NCBI RefSeq assembly: GCF_014649915.1
Contig: NZ_BMTY01000008.1
Span: 58,301-122,300, forward strand
DNA: 64,000 nucleotides
Origin: Streptomyces toxytricini
Lineage (GTDB): Bacteria > Actinomycetota > Actinomycetes > Streptomycetales > Streptomycetaceae
Reading direction: 5' to 3'
Shown: piece by piece, positions 43,804 to 53,422 of the stretch
Layout: every line of letters starts with the position of its first letter
How positions within the stretch are numbered: position 1 is the first letter of the stretch
Made by a program: the position numbers and the translations under genes
Notes under the pieces: model-generated
Seen by the model: the letters and a program-made list of their open reading frames with translations, nothing else
Databases searched by the model: none
Told to the model about the DNA's origin: nothing

Positions 43804-44559
43804 TCAGCCGCGCAGGAAGTCCTCGACCTCTGTGACGAACGCCACCGGCGTCTCGTGCGGCGGGTAATGGCCGGCGCCCGACAGGGGCACGACCCGGCAG
43901 TCGGGGTACGCGGCCTGCCACGTGTCCCGCATCACGGCGGGCGTGAGCGCGAGGTCGTACTCCCCCACGAGCACCAGCACCGGGACGCCGTTCCCCTTCA
44001 CCGCGGCCGACAGGTCCGCCGACCGCCAGCTCTCCAGGTAGGCGGCGAACGCCTCCGGCCGGGACACGGCCAGGGAGTGCGCGACCATCCGGTCCAGCCA
44101 GTGCCCGCTCACCCGGTTGCCGGTGACGAGGTCGAGGATGGCGCGGCGGTTCTCCGGGCTGCGGGCGGCGCCCTGGAACAGCGCGAGGGTCGTGTCGTCC
44201 ATCGCGTACGGGCCCGGCGGCACCGGGTTCACGCCGATCAGCTTCTCCACCCGGCCGGGCGCGCGCACGAGCACCTGCTGCATGGCCTTGCCGCCCATGG
44301 AGTGGCCCACCAGCGAGAACGTGTCCCAGCCGAGCTCGTCGGCGAGCGCGAGCACGTCCGCGGCGATCTCGTCGAGGTCGAAGCGGCCGTCGACGTCCCG
44401 GCGGTCGCCGTAGCCGCGGTAGTCGGGGAAGGCGTACGAGAAGCCCTCCGGATCGAAGTGGTCGAGGACCGAACCCCAGTTGGCGGAGGTGCCGAACCAG
44501 TCGTGCAGCACGATCGCGCGGACGGGGCCGGTACCGATCCGGCGGTGGGCGATGGCCAT
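43804..44559 (-). CDS. Alpha/beta hydrolase
   Basis: A 251 residue alpha/beta hydrolase. The oxyanion segment is VLHDWFGTSANWG near residue 18, the nucleophile elbow is LVGHSMGGKAM near residue 85 (Ser in G-H-S-M-G), the acid Asp lies in VGEYDLALTP near 195, and the His in SGAGHYPPHETP near 222. ATG at 44559 with GAGGGAGAA upstream is preferred over the longer frame. Substrate unknown. It resembles dienelactone/haloperoxidase-type esterases; a link to the OleB-less cluster at 53 kb is only a remote possibility. Confidence 0.88.
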   Translation of the reverse strand: MAIAHRRIGTGPVRAIVLHDWFGTSANWGSVLDHFDPEGFSYAFPDYRGYGDRRDVDGRFDLDEIAADVLALADELGWDTFSLVGHSMGGKAMQQVLVRAPGRVEKLIGVNPVPPGPYAMDDTTLALFQGAARSPENRRAILDLVTGNRVSGHWLDRMVAHSLAVSRPEAFAAYLESWRSADLSAAVKGNGVPVLVLVGEYDLALTPAVMRDTWQAAYPDCRVVPLSGAGHYPPHETPVAFVTEVEDFLRG

Positions 44560-44815
44560 GCGTTCTCCCTCGGTGACGAGTCGGGCGGAACCGACGCCGT
44601 AGGTACTGCCCATCCGGCCCGCCCCCACACCGCGGGCGGGGGTGGAGAGCGGCTCGGGCCTCAGACGGCCGCCGGGACATCGGCGCGGTCCGGAGGGGCA
44701 GCGCGTTCTGGTCCGCGAGGGCATCGTGGGCCGCGCCTGCGCCGCCTCCCGGCCGGCCGCGAGGGCAGGCTCGTCCGACCGCGGGGCCGGCGGCGGGCCG
44801 GGGTCGGGAAGCGGG

Positions 44816-45619
44816 TCAGGCGTCCGGCGGCCGGACGCCCCGGGCGGCCCGGTCGCCGTCCGGGTGCGGTCCGGCGATGCGGCCGTCGCGCAACTCGACG
44901 ACTTCGTCGGCGAGTTCGAGGAGGACCGGGTCGTGGGTGGCGACGAGGACGGTGACGCCCTCGCTGCGGGCCACCGCGCGCAGCAGCTGCATGATCGAGC
45001 GGCCGGTCTCGGAGTCGAGCTGGCCGGTCGGCTCGTCCGCGATGATCAGCGCGGGCTCGTTGGCGAGTGCGCGGGCGACGGCGACGCGCTGCTGCTGGCC
45101 GCCGGAGAGCTCGCCCGGCCGCTGTTCGGCGTGCTCGGCCAGGCCGACGAGGGCGAGCAGGGTCCGGGCCCGCTCCTCGCGCTCCTTCGCCGGGACGCCG
45201 CGCATCCGCATCGGGACGCCGACGTTCTCGGCCGCGGTCAGGACGGGGATCAGGCCGAAGGACTGGAACACGAAGCCGATCCGGTCGCGGCGCAGGGCGA
45301 GCAGGCCCGCCTCGTCGAGTCCGGCCAGGTCGGTGCCGTCGACGGTGACGGTGCCGCCGCTCGGGGCGTCCAGGCCGCCGACCAGGTTCAGCAGGGTGGT
45401 CTTGCCGGAGCCCGAGCGGCCCTTGAGGGCGGTCAGGCTCCCCCGCGCGACCTCGAAGGACGCCCCGCGCAGCGCGTGCACGGCGCGCTCCCCGCTGCCG
45501 AAGGTGCGGTGGACGCCGTCCACGACGACCATGGGCGCCGCGGGCGCGGCGCCTCCCGCGGCCGCACCCCGCGCGGCGGGCACCGCGGCCGCAGCCGGTG
45601 TTGCCTGATGATCTGTCAT
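44816..45619 (-). CDS. ABC transporter ATP-binding protein (MacB/LolD type)
   Basis: A 267 residue ATPase. Walker A GRSGSGKTT lies near residue 70, Q-loop FVFQSFGLIPVL near 122, signature LSGGQQQRVAVARAL near 175, Walker B LIIADEPTGQLD and switch His in VATHD. These features fit the MacB/LolD subclass that drives FtsX-type permeases. ATG 45619 has GGGAGGAG upstream. It is divergent from the two large permease genes and is their probable partner, in addition to the ATPase at 51932. Confidence 0.92.
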   Translation of the reverse strand: MTDHQATPAAAAVPAARGAAAGGAAPAAPMVVVDGVHRTFGSGERAVHALRGASFEVARGSLTALKGRSGSGKTTLLNLVGGLDAPSGGTVTVDGTDLAGLDEAGLLALRRDRIGFVFQSFGLIPVLTAAENVGVPMRMRGVPAKEREERARTLLALVGLAEHAEQRPGELSGGQQQRVAVARALANEPALIIADEPTGQLDSETGRSIMQLLRAVARSEGVTVLVATHDPVLLELADEVVELRDGRIAGPHPDGDRAARGVRPPDA

Positions 45620-45804
45620 GACGCTTGCTCCTCCCGGGAGTCGGTCGACCGGCGGGCCCGCGGACACGACATGCGGATCGCTCGGCCTCCGAATATGTTC
45701 ATTCGCCACCGGGGTCGCGCAAGCCCCTTCCGTGGCGCGATCGTTTCTGACAGCATCGTCCGCTATCCGGAGCCAATCGCCCGGAAAGGGGAGGAATACC
45801 GCGC

Positions 45805-48800
45805 ATGCTCGGCTTCGTCGTGCGCCGGCTGCGCGGGAGACTGCCGCTCGCCGCCGCCGTACTGCTGACCGTACTGATCGCCACCACGGTGCTGACCGCG
45901 CTGACCGCGTTCACCCGCGGCGTGGGCGAGGCCGGGCTGCGCCAGGCGCTCACCGGCCCGGACCGGGTCCGGACCACCGTCCTCGTCACCGGCGGGCATC
46001 CGGCGTCCGCACGCGGGAAGGACGACGCCGCCGTACGCGCCTTCGCCGACGAGCTGTTCGGCCGGTTCCCGGTCGACGCCGTGGTCGCGGCGCGCAGCCG
46101 CTCGTACGGGCTGCCGCCCGCCCACAACCCCGGCGCCGAGGCGGCCCTGACCCTGCTGGCCTCCCTCGACCGCGAGCAGGCCGTCCTGGTCGCCGGCCAG
46201 TGGCCCGGCGCCGTAGCGGCGCCCGGCGGGCCGGTGCCGGTCGCCGTCCCGCAGCAGGCGCTGGCCCGGCTCGGGATGACCGGGCAGTCGCTGCCGGGCG
46301 ACGTGCGGCTCGACGACCGGTACGGCGGCCCGCCGCTCACCGTGCGGGTCACCGGCGTCTACCGGGCGGCCGACCGGCACGCGGCCTACTGGAGACTCGA
46401 CCCGCTGGGAGGGCGCGGGGTCCAGGTCGCCGGCTTCACCTCGTACGGCCCGCTGCTCGTCGACGACAGCGCCTTCACCGCGGGCGGACTCGCCCAGGAC
46501 TCCCGCGCCTGGCTGCTCACCCCCGGCTTCGGGGACGTCCGCCCCGCCGAGACCCGCGACCTCGCCGCCCGGGCCCAGGACGCCGCCGCCCGCCTCAAGG
46601 ACGCCACCGGACTGACCGCCACCACCGAAATCCGGCAGTTCCTGGACGAGCTGGAGTCGCGGCAGGCCGTGGCCCGCTCGGCCGTACTCGTCGGCGCGCT
46701 CCAGCTCGCCGTCCTCGCCGCGGCCGCCCTGCTGCTCGTCTCCCGCCTGCTGACGGACCGGCAGGAGGGCGAGCGGGGCCTGCTGCTGGCCCGCGGGGCG
46801 TCCCGGAGGAAGCTCGCCGCCCTGGGCCTGGCCGAGGCGCTGCTGATCACCCTGCCGGCCGCGCTGCTGGCGCCGCTGCTCACCCCGCCGCTGCTGCGGC
46901 TGTTCGCCGGGGCCGGCCCGCTGGCCCGGGTGCCGTTCGACCCGGAGCGCGGCCCGCTGCTGCCGTGGGCCGCCGCGGCCGCCTGCGCGGCGGGCTGCCT
47001 GCTGCTGATCACCCTGCCGGCCGTGCTCCGCGGGACCGCGGCCGCCGCGCTGCGCCGGGCCGGCCGCCGACAGGCGGTCGTCGCCGGGGCCGCCCGCTCC
47101 GGGGCCGACCTGGCACTGCTCGCCCTCGCCGTCCTCGCCTACCGGCAGGTCGCCGCGCACGGCGGCGCCACCCCGGCAGCCGGCGCCCCGGGCGCGGACG
47201 CCGGGCTCGGCGTCGACCTGCTGCTGGTCGCGGCGCCGACGCTGGCCCTGTGCGCCGGAACCCTGCTCGTGCTGCGGCTGCTGCCGTTCGCGGCGCGCCT
47301 CGGCGGGCGGATGGCCGCCCGGGGCCGCGGACTCGGGCCGGCGCTCGTCGGCTGGCAGCTGGCCCGCAGGCCCGGCCGGGCCGCCGGCCCCGTGCTGCTC
47401 CTCGTCCTCGCCGTGGCCGGCGGAGTCCTGGCCGTGGGCCAGCACACCGCCTGGTCCGCGTCGCAGCGCGACCAGGCGGACTTCGCCACCGCGGGCGGGC
47501 TGCGGATCCACGGCAGCGACCTCCCCTCCATGGGCCAGGGCGGCCGGTACGCGGCCCTGCCCGGCGGCGAGCGGGTGATGCCGGTGATCCGCAGCGCCCA
47601 GCAGCTGCCCTCGGGGCGGACCGCGCAGTTCCTGGCGTTCGACACCGCCGCGGCCGCCGAACGCGTCCCGCTGCGCGCCGATCTGCGCGACGGCCGTCCG
47701 ATGCGCGACCTGTTCCCCGCGCCCGCCGCCGGCGCCCCCGCGGCGGACGGGGTCCCGCTGCCCGGGACGCCGCGCCGCATCGACCTGGACGTCGCGCTGA
47801 GCCCCTCCGGCGACAGCGGCGACCCGGGGCTCGGGCTGCTGCTCCGCGACCGGTTCGGGCTGACCCACCGGACGCCGATGGTCCCGCTGCCGCCCGGCGG
47901 CCGTGCCACCGTGCCGGTGGACCTCGGCATGCCGACCGGGGCCCCGCTCGGATCCGCCGCCGCGCCGCTGAGCCTCGCCGGGATCGTCGTGTCGTACCGC
48001 CCCGCGGGCGACTTCACGGGCGACGCCGCCGTAGGGGGCGAGGCGGCCGTACTGCGGCTCGCCGTCTCCGACAGTGCCGACGGCCCGGCCGCCCCCGTGC
48101 CGGCACCCGCGCCGGGGGCCGTCTGGACGCTCACCACCCCGCAGCCCCCGGCATCCGACCGGCAGCCCGCCGGGGAGCTCCTGCCCGCGGGCGGGGACGG
48201 CTCCGCCTGGGTGCGGCTGCGCTACCGGGGCGGCATCGACGTGCCGGGCGGCGTACAGCTGGTGCTCACCCCGCCCGGGGCGGCGCAGCCCGTGACCGAG
48301 GTGCCCGCAGTCGCCACCCGCGGCTACCTCGCGGAGACGGGAGCGGCCGTCGGGGACCTCGTCACCGTCACCGTCGGGCCGGTCACCGTGCCCGTACGGA
48401 TCGGCGCCGCCGTGCACGCCCTGCCCGTGGCGGGCGATCCGGCCCTCGTCGTCGACCTGCACTCCCTGGGGCGCCTGCTCGCGGCGGCCGGGGCGCGGGA
48501 GCTGCCCGCCCCCGCCGAGTGGTGGCTGCCGGCGGCGTCCGCCGTCGACGCCGCGCCGGCGCAGGCGGCCGCCGTCCTGCGCGCCGGATCCGGGGCGCAG
48601 CAGGCGGTGCTGCGGGAGGAGGTCGCGGACCGGCTGCTGCGGGACCCGCTGAGTGCCGGCCCGCAGGCCGTGCCGGCCGCCCTGGCGGCGGTCGGGGCGG
48701 TGCTCGCGGCGATCGGTTTCGCCGCGGCCGGCGCCGCCGCGGGCCGGGAGCGGGCCCGGGAGTTCGGGGTCCTGCAGGCCCTCGGGGCGTCCCGGCGGAA

Positions 48801-49083
48801 GCTGGCCGGGACCGCGGCCGCCGAGGGCTGCCTGCTGGTGGGGCTGGGCAGCGCCGTCGGGGCGGGGCTGGGCGCCGTGATCGTCCACTTGGTCGTCCCG
48901 CTGCTGGTGCTGACGCCCGCCGGACGGCGCCCCGTGCCCGAGGTGCTCGTCGACCTGCCGACCGGCGCCACCCTGCTGCTGGTGGCCGCCGTCGCCGCGG
49001 CACCGCTGCTGTCGGCCGTACTCGCAAGCCGCGGCGGGCGCGCCGACCCGGCCGCCCGGCTGCGCCACGTGGAGGAGCTGTGA
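45805..49083 (+). CDS. FtsX-like ABC permease (large, two FtsX domains)
   Basis: A 1092 residue membrane protein. An N-terminal helix (LPLAAAVLLTVLIATTVLTAL) leads to a large extracytoplasmic domain, then three helices around residues 290-420, a second extracytoplasmic part, and four final helices around 950-1085. The repeated phrases LLLARGASRRKLAALGLAEALL and FGVLQALGASRRKLAGTAAAEGCLL mark two FtsX (MacB-type) domains. Such permeases use mechanical coupling rather than classical transport. GGGGAGGA nine bases upstream supports ATG 45805. It overlaps the next gene by four bases. Confidence 0.9.
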   Translation: MLGFVVRRLRGRLPLAAAVLLTVLIATTVLTALTAFTRGVGEAGLRQALTGPDRVRTTVLVTGGHPASARGKDDAAVRAFADELFGRFPVDAVVAARSRSYGLPPAHNPGAEAALTLLASLDREQAVLVAGQWPGAVAAPGGPVPVAVPQQALARLGMTGQSLPGDVRLDDRYGGPPLTVRVTGVYRAADRHAAYWRLDPLGGRGVQVAGFTSYGPLLVDDSAFTAGGLAQDSRAWLLTPGFGDVRPAETRDLAARAQDAAARLKDATGLTATTEIRQFLDELESRQAVARSAVLVGALQLAVLAAAALLLVSRLLTDRQEGERGLLLARGASRRKLAALGLAEALLITLPAALLAPLLTPPLLRLFAGAGPLARVPFDPERGPLLPWAAAAACAAGCLLLITLPAVLRGTAAAALRRAGRRQAVVAGAARSGADLALLALAVLAYRQVAAHGGATPAAGAPGADAGLGVDLLLVAAPTLALCAGTLLVLRLLPFAARLGGRMAARGRGLGPALVGWQLARRPGRAAGPVLLLVLAVAGGVLAVGQHTAWSASQRDQADFATAGGLRIHGSDLPSMGQGGRYAALPGGERVMPVIRSAQQLPSGRTAQFLAFDTAAAAERVPLRADLRDGRPMRDLFPAPAAGAPAADGVPLPGTPRRIDLDVALSPSGDSGDPGLGLLLRDRFGLTHRTPMVPLPPGGRATVPVDLGMPTGAPLGSAAAPLSLAGIVVSYRPAGDFTGDAAVGGEAAVLRLAVSDSADGPAAPVPAPAPGAVWTLTTPQPPASDRQPAGELLPAGGDGSAWVRLRYRGGIDVPGGVQLVLTPPGAAQPVTEVPAVATRGYLAETGAAVGDLVTVTVGPVTVPVRIGAAVHALPVAGDPALVVDLHSLGRLLAAAGARELPAPAEWWLPAASAVDAAPAQAAAVLRAGSGAQQAVLREEVADRLLRDPLSAGPQAVPAALAAVGAVLAAIGFAAAGAAAGRERAREFGVLQALGASRRKLAGTAAAEGCLLVGLGSAVGAGLGAVIVHLVVPLLVLTPAGRRPVPEVLVDLPTGATLLLVAAVAAAPLLSAVLASRGGRADPAARLRHVEEL

Positions 49084-51935
49084 CCAGGGACGCGACGGAC
49101 CGCCGGCCCGAGCCGGCCGACGAGCCGCAGCCGGGCGCCGCCCCGAAGCCGGGCGCCGGACCGCGGCCGCCCCACGGCACGCCGTCGGGCGGGGCCGCGC
49201 GGAACGGCGGGGCCGCCGGGCGGCGGGTGCGGCCCGCGGCCTGGGTGCGGACCCGGCTGCGGGCCGCCCCGCTGGGCACCCTGCTCGCGGCCGCCCTCGC
49301 CTTCACCGCCGTCCTCCTCGCGGCCGCCCTGCCGAGGGCCCTGGACCGCGGCGCCGACCAGGCGCTGCGCTCCTTCCTTCACGGACGGCCCGCCCCGACG
49401 AGCCTGATCGCCACCTCCGACGCGCGGGTCGGGCCGCAGACCCCCGAGGGCCTGGACGAGGTCCTGGCGAAACTCCTCGCGCGGACCGGACCGGTGTCCC
49501 GGATCGCCCCGACCGGGCCGGTCCACGGCACCCGGGCGCTCGGTTCGCGTGCGCTCGGCAACCCCGGACTGGCCCGCCCCGAGGGCGTGCCGCCCGAGCT
49601 GAACCTCCTGTACCTGCGGCAGCCCGACCGGCACGCCCGGCTCGTCTCGGGCCGCTGGCCCGCCGGCGGAACCGCCGACGGCCCGCTGCCGGTGGCGCTG
49701 TCCCAGAAGGCGGCCGAGACCCTGAACGCCCGGCTCGGGATGGTCCTGGAGACCCCGCCGGACCTGTTCGGCCGCCCGTACCGGGCCGAGGTGGTCGGCC
49801 TGTACGCGGTCGACGACGAGGAGGACCCCTACTGGGCCGACCTGCCCTGCCTCACCCGGGCCTGCGCCAACTACACCACGGGCAAACTGCCGGCGCTCTA
49901 CTGGCAGACCGCGGCGCTCGTCGGACCGGACGCCATCGGCCGGCTCGGCACCTGGGGCAAGAGCTCCGAGGACTTCTGGCGGCTGCCCGTGGACACCGCC
50001 GCCCTCCGGGCCGACCAAGTCGGCGCGGTCAAGCACGAGCTGGCCTCCTACACTGTCGGGCCGACCGCCTTCGAGCTGGAGCGCACAGCCGGCCGGCCCA
50101 ACCTGCGGATCACCTCCGAGCTGCCGCAGCTGCTCACGCAGGCCGAAGCCCGTTGGCAGGCGGCCGCACCGCTCGCCGCGATCGGCCCGGCCGGCGTCAC
50201 CGGAGTGGCCGTCGTCGTGTTCCTCTCGGCCGCGGCGCTCGCCGCCGACCGGAGGCAGGCCGAGCTGCGGCTGCTCACGGCCCGCGGCGGCTCGCGCGCC
50301 GGCATCATCGGCCGGCTGCTCGGCGAGGGCGCCGTCACCGTCCTCCCGGCCGCCGCGGCCGCGACCGCGCTCGCCCTGGTGCTGCTGCCGACGCCGCGGT
50401 GGGCGGGCTCCCTGCTGGCTGCCGCCGCGACGACCCTGTTCGTCCTGCTCGCCTTCCCCGTCCGGGCCGCCGTCCTGCTGTCCCCGCCCCGCGCGCCCGC
50501 CCCGCGGCGGCGCCTGGTCGCAGAGCTGCTGGTGCTCGCCGCCACCGCCGCGGCCGTGTACGAGGTCCGCCGGCGCGGGATCGCGCCCGCCGGGCAGGGC
50601 CCCGACGTCCTGCTGATCGCCGCTCCGCTGCTGCTCGCCCTCTCCGGCGGGCTGGTACTGGCCCGCCTCCAGCCGACCGTCGTCGCACTGCTGGCCGGGG
50701 CGGCCGGGCGGGGCCGCGGCCTCGTCGGCTTCCTCGGCCTGGCCCGCGCCGCGCGCGGCACCGGGGGCCGGGCGCGGCCGTCCGCGCTGCCGCTGATCGC
50801 GCTGCTGCTCGCGGTCACCACCGGCGGCTTCGGCGCCACGGTGCTGGACGCGGTGGACTCCGCCAGGATCCGAGCGGCCCGGCTCGCGGTCGGCGGCGAC
50901 GTGCAGATCGCCGCGTCCCCCGGCCACACCCTGCCGGAGGAGATGTCCCGGGCCGCCGCCGCACTGCCCGGCGTACGGACCGCGGTCGAGGTGTGGACCG
51001 ACGACAACGCCTTCCTGTTCGGGACGGTGCAGGGCTCCACCCAGGTCGCCGTGGTCATCGCCGACCCCGTCCGGTACGCCGAACTGGCCCGCAGTACCGG
51101 CCGCGGCGGGTTCGACCCCGCGCTGCTGGCCCCCGGTGCCGCCGACGCCCCGGTTCCGGCGCTGTTCAGCAGCGGGCTGGCCCGGCTGGTCCGGCCCGGC
51201 GGAGAGCCGTTCCGGCTGCACCTGGACTCCGGCGGGGAGCTGGGGATCCGCAACGCCGCCGTGGTCGACGGCACCCCGGCCAAGCCGAACGGCGGCGGGG
51301 CCGTCATCGTCCTCCCCGCCGGTCCCGCGACCGCCGCCGCACTGCCGCGCCGCCCCGGCCCCGACCGGTGGTTCGCCGTCGGCGCGGTCGACGAGGACCG
51401 GCTGCGGGAGCTCGTCCGGACCACGGCGCCGGCCGGGCAGGCCCCGCGGTTCCGGGTGGAGACCAGCACCGCCGTGGCCGCCGGGCTCGGCGAGAACCCG
51501 CTCCAGCGGTCGGCGGGCCGGCTGTTCTGGGGCTCCCTCGCCGGGGCCCTCGGATTCGCCCTGCTGGCGGTGCTGCTGACCCTCGTACGGGCCGCCCCCG
51601 AGCGGGCCGCCGTACTGGCCCGGCTCCGCACGATGGGCCTGCGGCCCCGGCAGGGTCTGCGCCTGATCCTCGTCGAGGCGATGCCGCAGGCGGTCGGCGC
51701 CACCCTGGGCGGGGCTGCCGTCGGGCTGGCCGCCGTGGCGCTGCTGGGCCCGTACGCGGACCTGACGACCATGGTCGGCGCGCCCGTGCCTCCGGGGCTG
51801 CGGCCTGCGGTCCTGCCGGTCCTGGCGCAGGCGCTGGGCCTGGCCGCGCTGGTGGCCCTGGCGGTGCTCGTCGAGACCGCGGTGTCCGGGCGGCGCCAGA
51901 TCACCACCGAGTTGAGAGCGGGAGACCAGCGTTGA
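49080..51935 (+). CDS. FtsX-like ABC permease (second)
   Basis: A 951 residue relative of the preceding permease. A Pro/Gly/Ala-rich cytoplasmic N-terminus of about 55 residues precedes the first helix (PLGTLLAAALAFTAVLLAAAL). The first FtsX domain contains AELRLLTARGGSRAGIIGRLL near residue 395; the last, ARLRTMGLRPRQGLRLILVEAMP, is near 845. GTG at 49080 overlaps the upstream stop. It probably pairs with the first permease as a heterodimer, powered by the ATPases on either side. Confidence 0.9.
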   Translation: MTRDATDRRPEPADEPQPGAAPKPGAGPRPPHGTPSGGAARNGGAAGRRVRPAAWVRTRLRAAPLGTLLAAALAFTAVLLAAALPRALDRGADQALRSFLHGRPAPTSLIATSDARVGPQTPEGLDEVLAKLLARTGPVSRIAPTGPVHGTRALGSRALGNPGLARPEGVPPELNLLYLRQPDRHARLVSGRWPAGGTADGPLPVALSQKAAETLNARLGMVLETPPDLFGRPYRAEVVGLYAVDDEEDPYWADLPCLTRACANYTTGKLPALYWQTAALVGPDAIGRLGTWGKSSEDFWRLPVDTAALRADQVGAVKHELASYTVGPTAFELERTAGRPNLRITSELPQLLTQAEARWQAAAPLAAIGPAGVTGVAVVVFLSAAALAADRRQAELRLLTARGGSRAGIIGRLLGEGAVTVLPAAAAATALALVLLPTPRWAGSLLAAAATTLFVLLAFPVRAAVLLSPPRAPAPRRRLVAELLVLAATAAAVYEVRRRGIAPAGQGPDVLLIAAPLLLALSGGLVLARLQPTVVALLAGAAGRGRGLVGFLGLARAARGTGGRARPSALPLIALLLAVTTGGFGATVLDAVDSARIRAARLAVGGDVQIAASPGHTLPEEMSRAAAALPGVRTAVEVWTDDNAFLFGTVQGSTQVAVVIADPVRYAELARSTGRGGFDPALLAPGAADAPVPALFSSGLARLVRPGGEPFRLHLDSGGELGIRNAAVVDGTPAKPNGGGAVIVLPAGPATAAALPRRPGPDRWFAVGAVDEDRLRELVRTTAPAGQAPRFRVETSTAVAAGLGENPLQRSAGRLFWGSLAGALGFALLAVLLTLVRAAPERAAVLARLRTMGLRPRQGLRLILVEAMPQAVGATLGGAAVGLAAVALLGPYADLTTMVGAPVPPGLRPAVLPVLAQALGLAALVALAVLVETAVSGRRQITTELRAGDQR

Positions 51936-52888
51936 CCACCGACCAGCCGACGTACCAAGAGCTGCGACAGCAGGCCCTCGCGGCCTCCGGGCCCCGCGGG
52001 CCGGAGGCGGGGACGGCCATCGCCTGCGACCGGCTGGTGCGCATCTTCAGCACCGACGGGATCGAGGTGCAGGCACTCCAGGGCCTGGAACTGACCGTGG
52101 CCCGCGGGGACCTGGTGGCCCTGGTCGGCGCCTCGGGCAGCGGCAAGTCGACCCTGCTGAACATCCTGGCGGGGCTGGACGTCCCGACCGCCGGCACGGC
52201 CACCGTCGACGGGTACGACCTGCTGGAGATGTCCGCGAAGGACCGGCTGCGCTACCGGCGCGAGGCCGTGGGCTTCGTGTGGCAGCAGACGGCCCGCAAC
52301 CTGCTGCCGTTCCTGACGGCCGCCCAGAACGTCGCCCTGCCGCTGCAGCTGGCCGGCCGCACGCGGGGCGCGGCCCGGCGGCAGGCCGCCGCCCGGGTCG
52401 GGGAGCTCCTCGACGCCCTCGGCATCGGCGACCTCGCGGGCCGGCGGCCCGCCGAGCTGTCCGGCGGCCAGCAGCAGCGGGTGGCCATCGCGGTGGCCAT
52501 GGCAAACGACCCGGCTGTGCTCCTGGCCGACGAGCCGACAGGTGAGCTCGACTCGGAGACCGGGGCCGCGGTCTTCGAGGCGCTGCGCACCGTGAACCGC
52601 GAGCTCGGCGCCACCGTCGTCGTCGTCACGCACGACCCGCTCGTCGCGGGCGAGGTCCGCCGTACGGTCGCGATCCGCGACGGCCGTACCAGCAGCGAGG
52701 TGCTGCGGCGCACCGTGACCGACGAGCACGGCGCCGAGTCGGTGAGCGAACGCGAGTACGTGGTGCTGGACCGCACCGGCCGCGTGCAGCTGCCGCGGAA
52801 GTTCCTGGAGGCGCTGGGCATGGAGCACCGCGTCGCCGTCGAGATGGCCGCCGGCCACATCGAGGTGCACCCCGACGACGCCGCCTGA
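51932..52888 (+). CDS. ABC transporter ATP-binding protein with C-terminal AbrB-like domain
   Basis: A 318 residue ATPase. Walker A GASGSGKST lies near residue 66, signature LSGGQQQRVAIAVAM near 176, Walker B VLLADEPTGELD and switch VVTHD. About residues 270-312 read REYVVLDRTGRVQLPRKFLEALG and onward to IEVHPDD, which resembles a SpoVT/AbrB swapped-hairpin domain (V-x-x-D-x-x-G-R-V-x-L-P). Such a domain normally binds DNA or dimerises. Here it could help dimerise or couple the ATPase to a signal. The start is TTG at 51932, coupled to the permease stop (TTGA). Confidence 0.88.
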   Translation: MTTDQPTYQELRQQALAASGPRGPEAGTAIACDRLVRIFSTDGIEVQALQGLELTVARGDLVALVGASGSGKSTLLNILAGLDVPTAGTATVDGYDLLEMSAKDRLRYRREAVGFVWQQTARNLLPFLTAAQNVALPLQLAGRTRGAARRQAAARVGELLDALGIGDLAGRRPAELSGGQQQRVAIAVAMANDPAVLLADEPTGELDSETGAAVFEALRTVNRELGATVVVVTHDPLVAGEVRRTVAIRDGRTSSEVLRRTVTDEHGAESVSEREYVVLDRTGRVQLPRKFLEALGMEHRVAVEMAAGHIEVHPDDAA

Positions 52889-52994
52889 GGGGCGGCGGCC
52901 CGGACTGTGATCGGGCGGGTGCGGCGCGTCGGGTAGCGTCTCGCGCAGGTGCGGGACGGCGAGGGCCGCCCGTCGTTCTCCGGAGGAGTGTCTC

Positions 52995-53339
52995 GTGGCG
53001 CGTCCGCTCGACGGTGTCGTCTTCGCGCCGGTCGCCGACCAGGCGCCCGGGCAGGTCGGGCGGGAGACCCGGTTCGCGTACCGCGAGGAGGCGGGGCGGA
53101 TCTGGGCCGAGTACGCCGGCGGGGACGTCGTCCGCGGGTTCCTCGTCGGTACGCGCACCGGCGACGTGCTCGACTTCCGGTACGTGCAGCTCCGGCCCGA
53201 CGGGACGACCGCTTCCGGGCACTGCACGTCCACCGTGGCGGAACTGGCCGACGGGCGGCTCCGGTTGGAGGAGTCCTGGGAGTGGGAGTCCGGGCCCGGC
53301 ACCGGCACGAGCACGGTGGAGGAAGTGCCGCGGGCGTAG
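52995..53339 (+). CDS. Hypothetical small beta-rich protein
   Basis: A 114 residue soluble protein starting MARPLDGVVFAPVAD (GTG at 52995, with GGAGGAG upstream). It has alternating strands and a repeated pattern of G-x-V-x-x-F-R/Y and ends in an acidic tail. Small actinobacterial relatives are often labelled N-acetylglutamate synthase, a name I consider unsupported by any visible acetyltransferase motif. Function unknown. It stands alone between the ABC operon and the Ole-like cluster. Confidence 0.75.
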   Translation: MARPLDGVVFAPVADQAPGQVGRETRFAYREEAGRIWAEYAGGDVVRGFLVGTRTGDVLDFRYVQLRPDGTTASGHCTSTVAELADGRLRLEESWEWESGPGTGTSTVEEVPRA

Positions 53340-53422
53340 CCGCCGTACTCAGGCGGTCCGGGGGCGGCCGCGCCGCGAAGTGAGCATCCGTACTCAGGTC
53401 CGGGCCGCCGCCGGTTGCCATC

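Noticed and set aside
45618..49079. Long open frame running into the second FtsX permease from far upstream
   Set aside because: It lies over the first permease in another frame and translates to Arg/Pro/Gly-rich noise; the real gene starts at GTG 49080.
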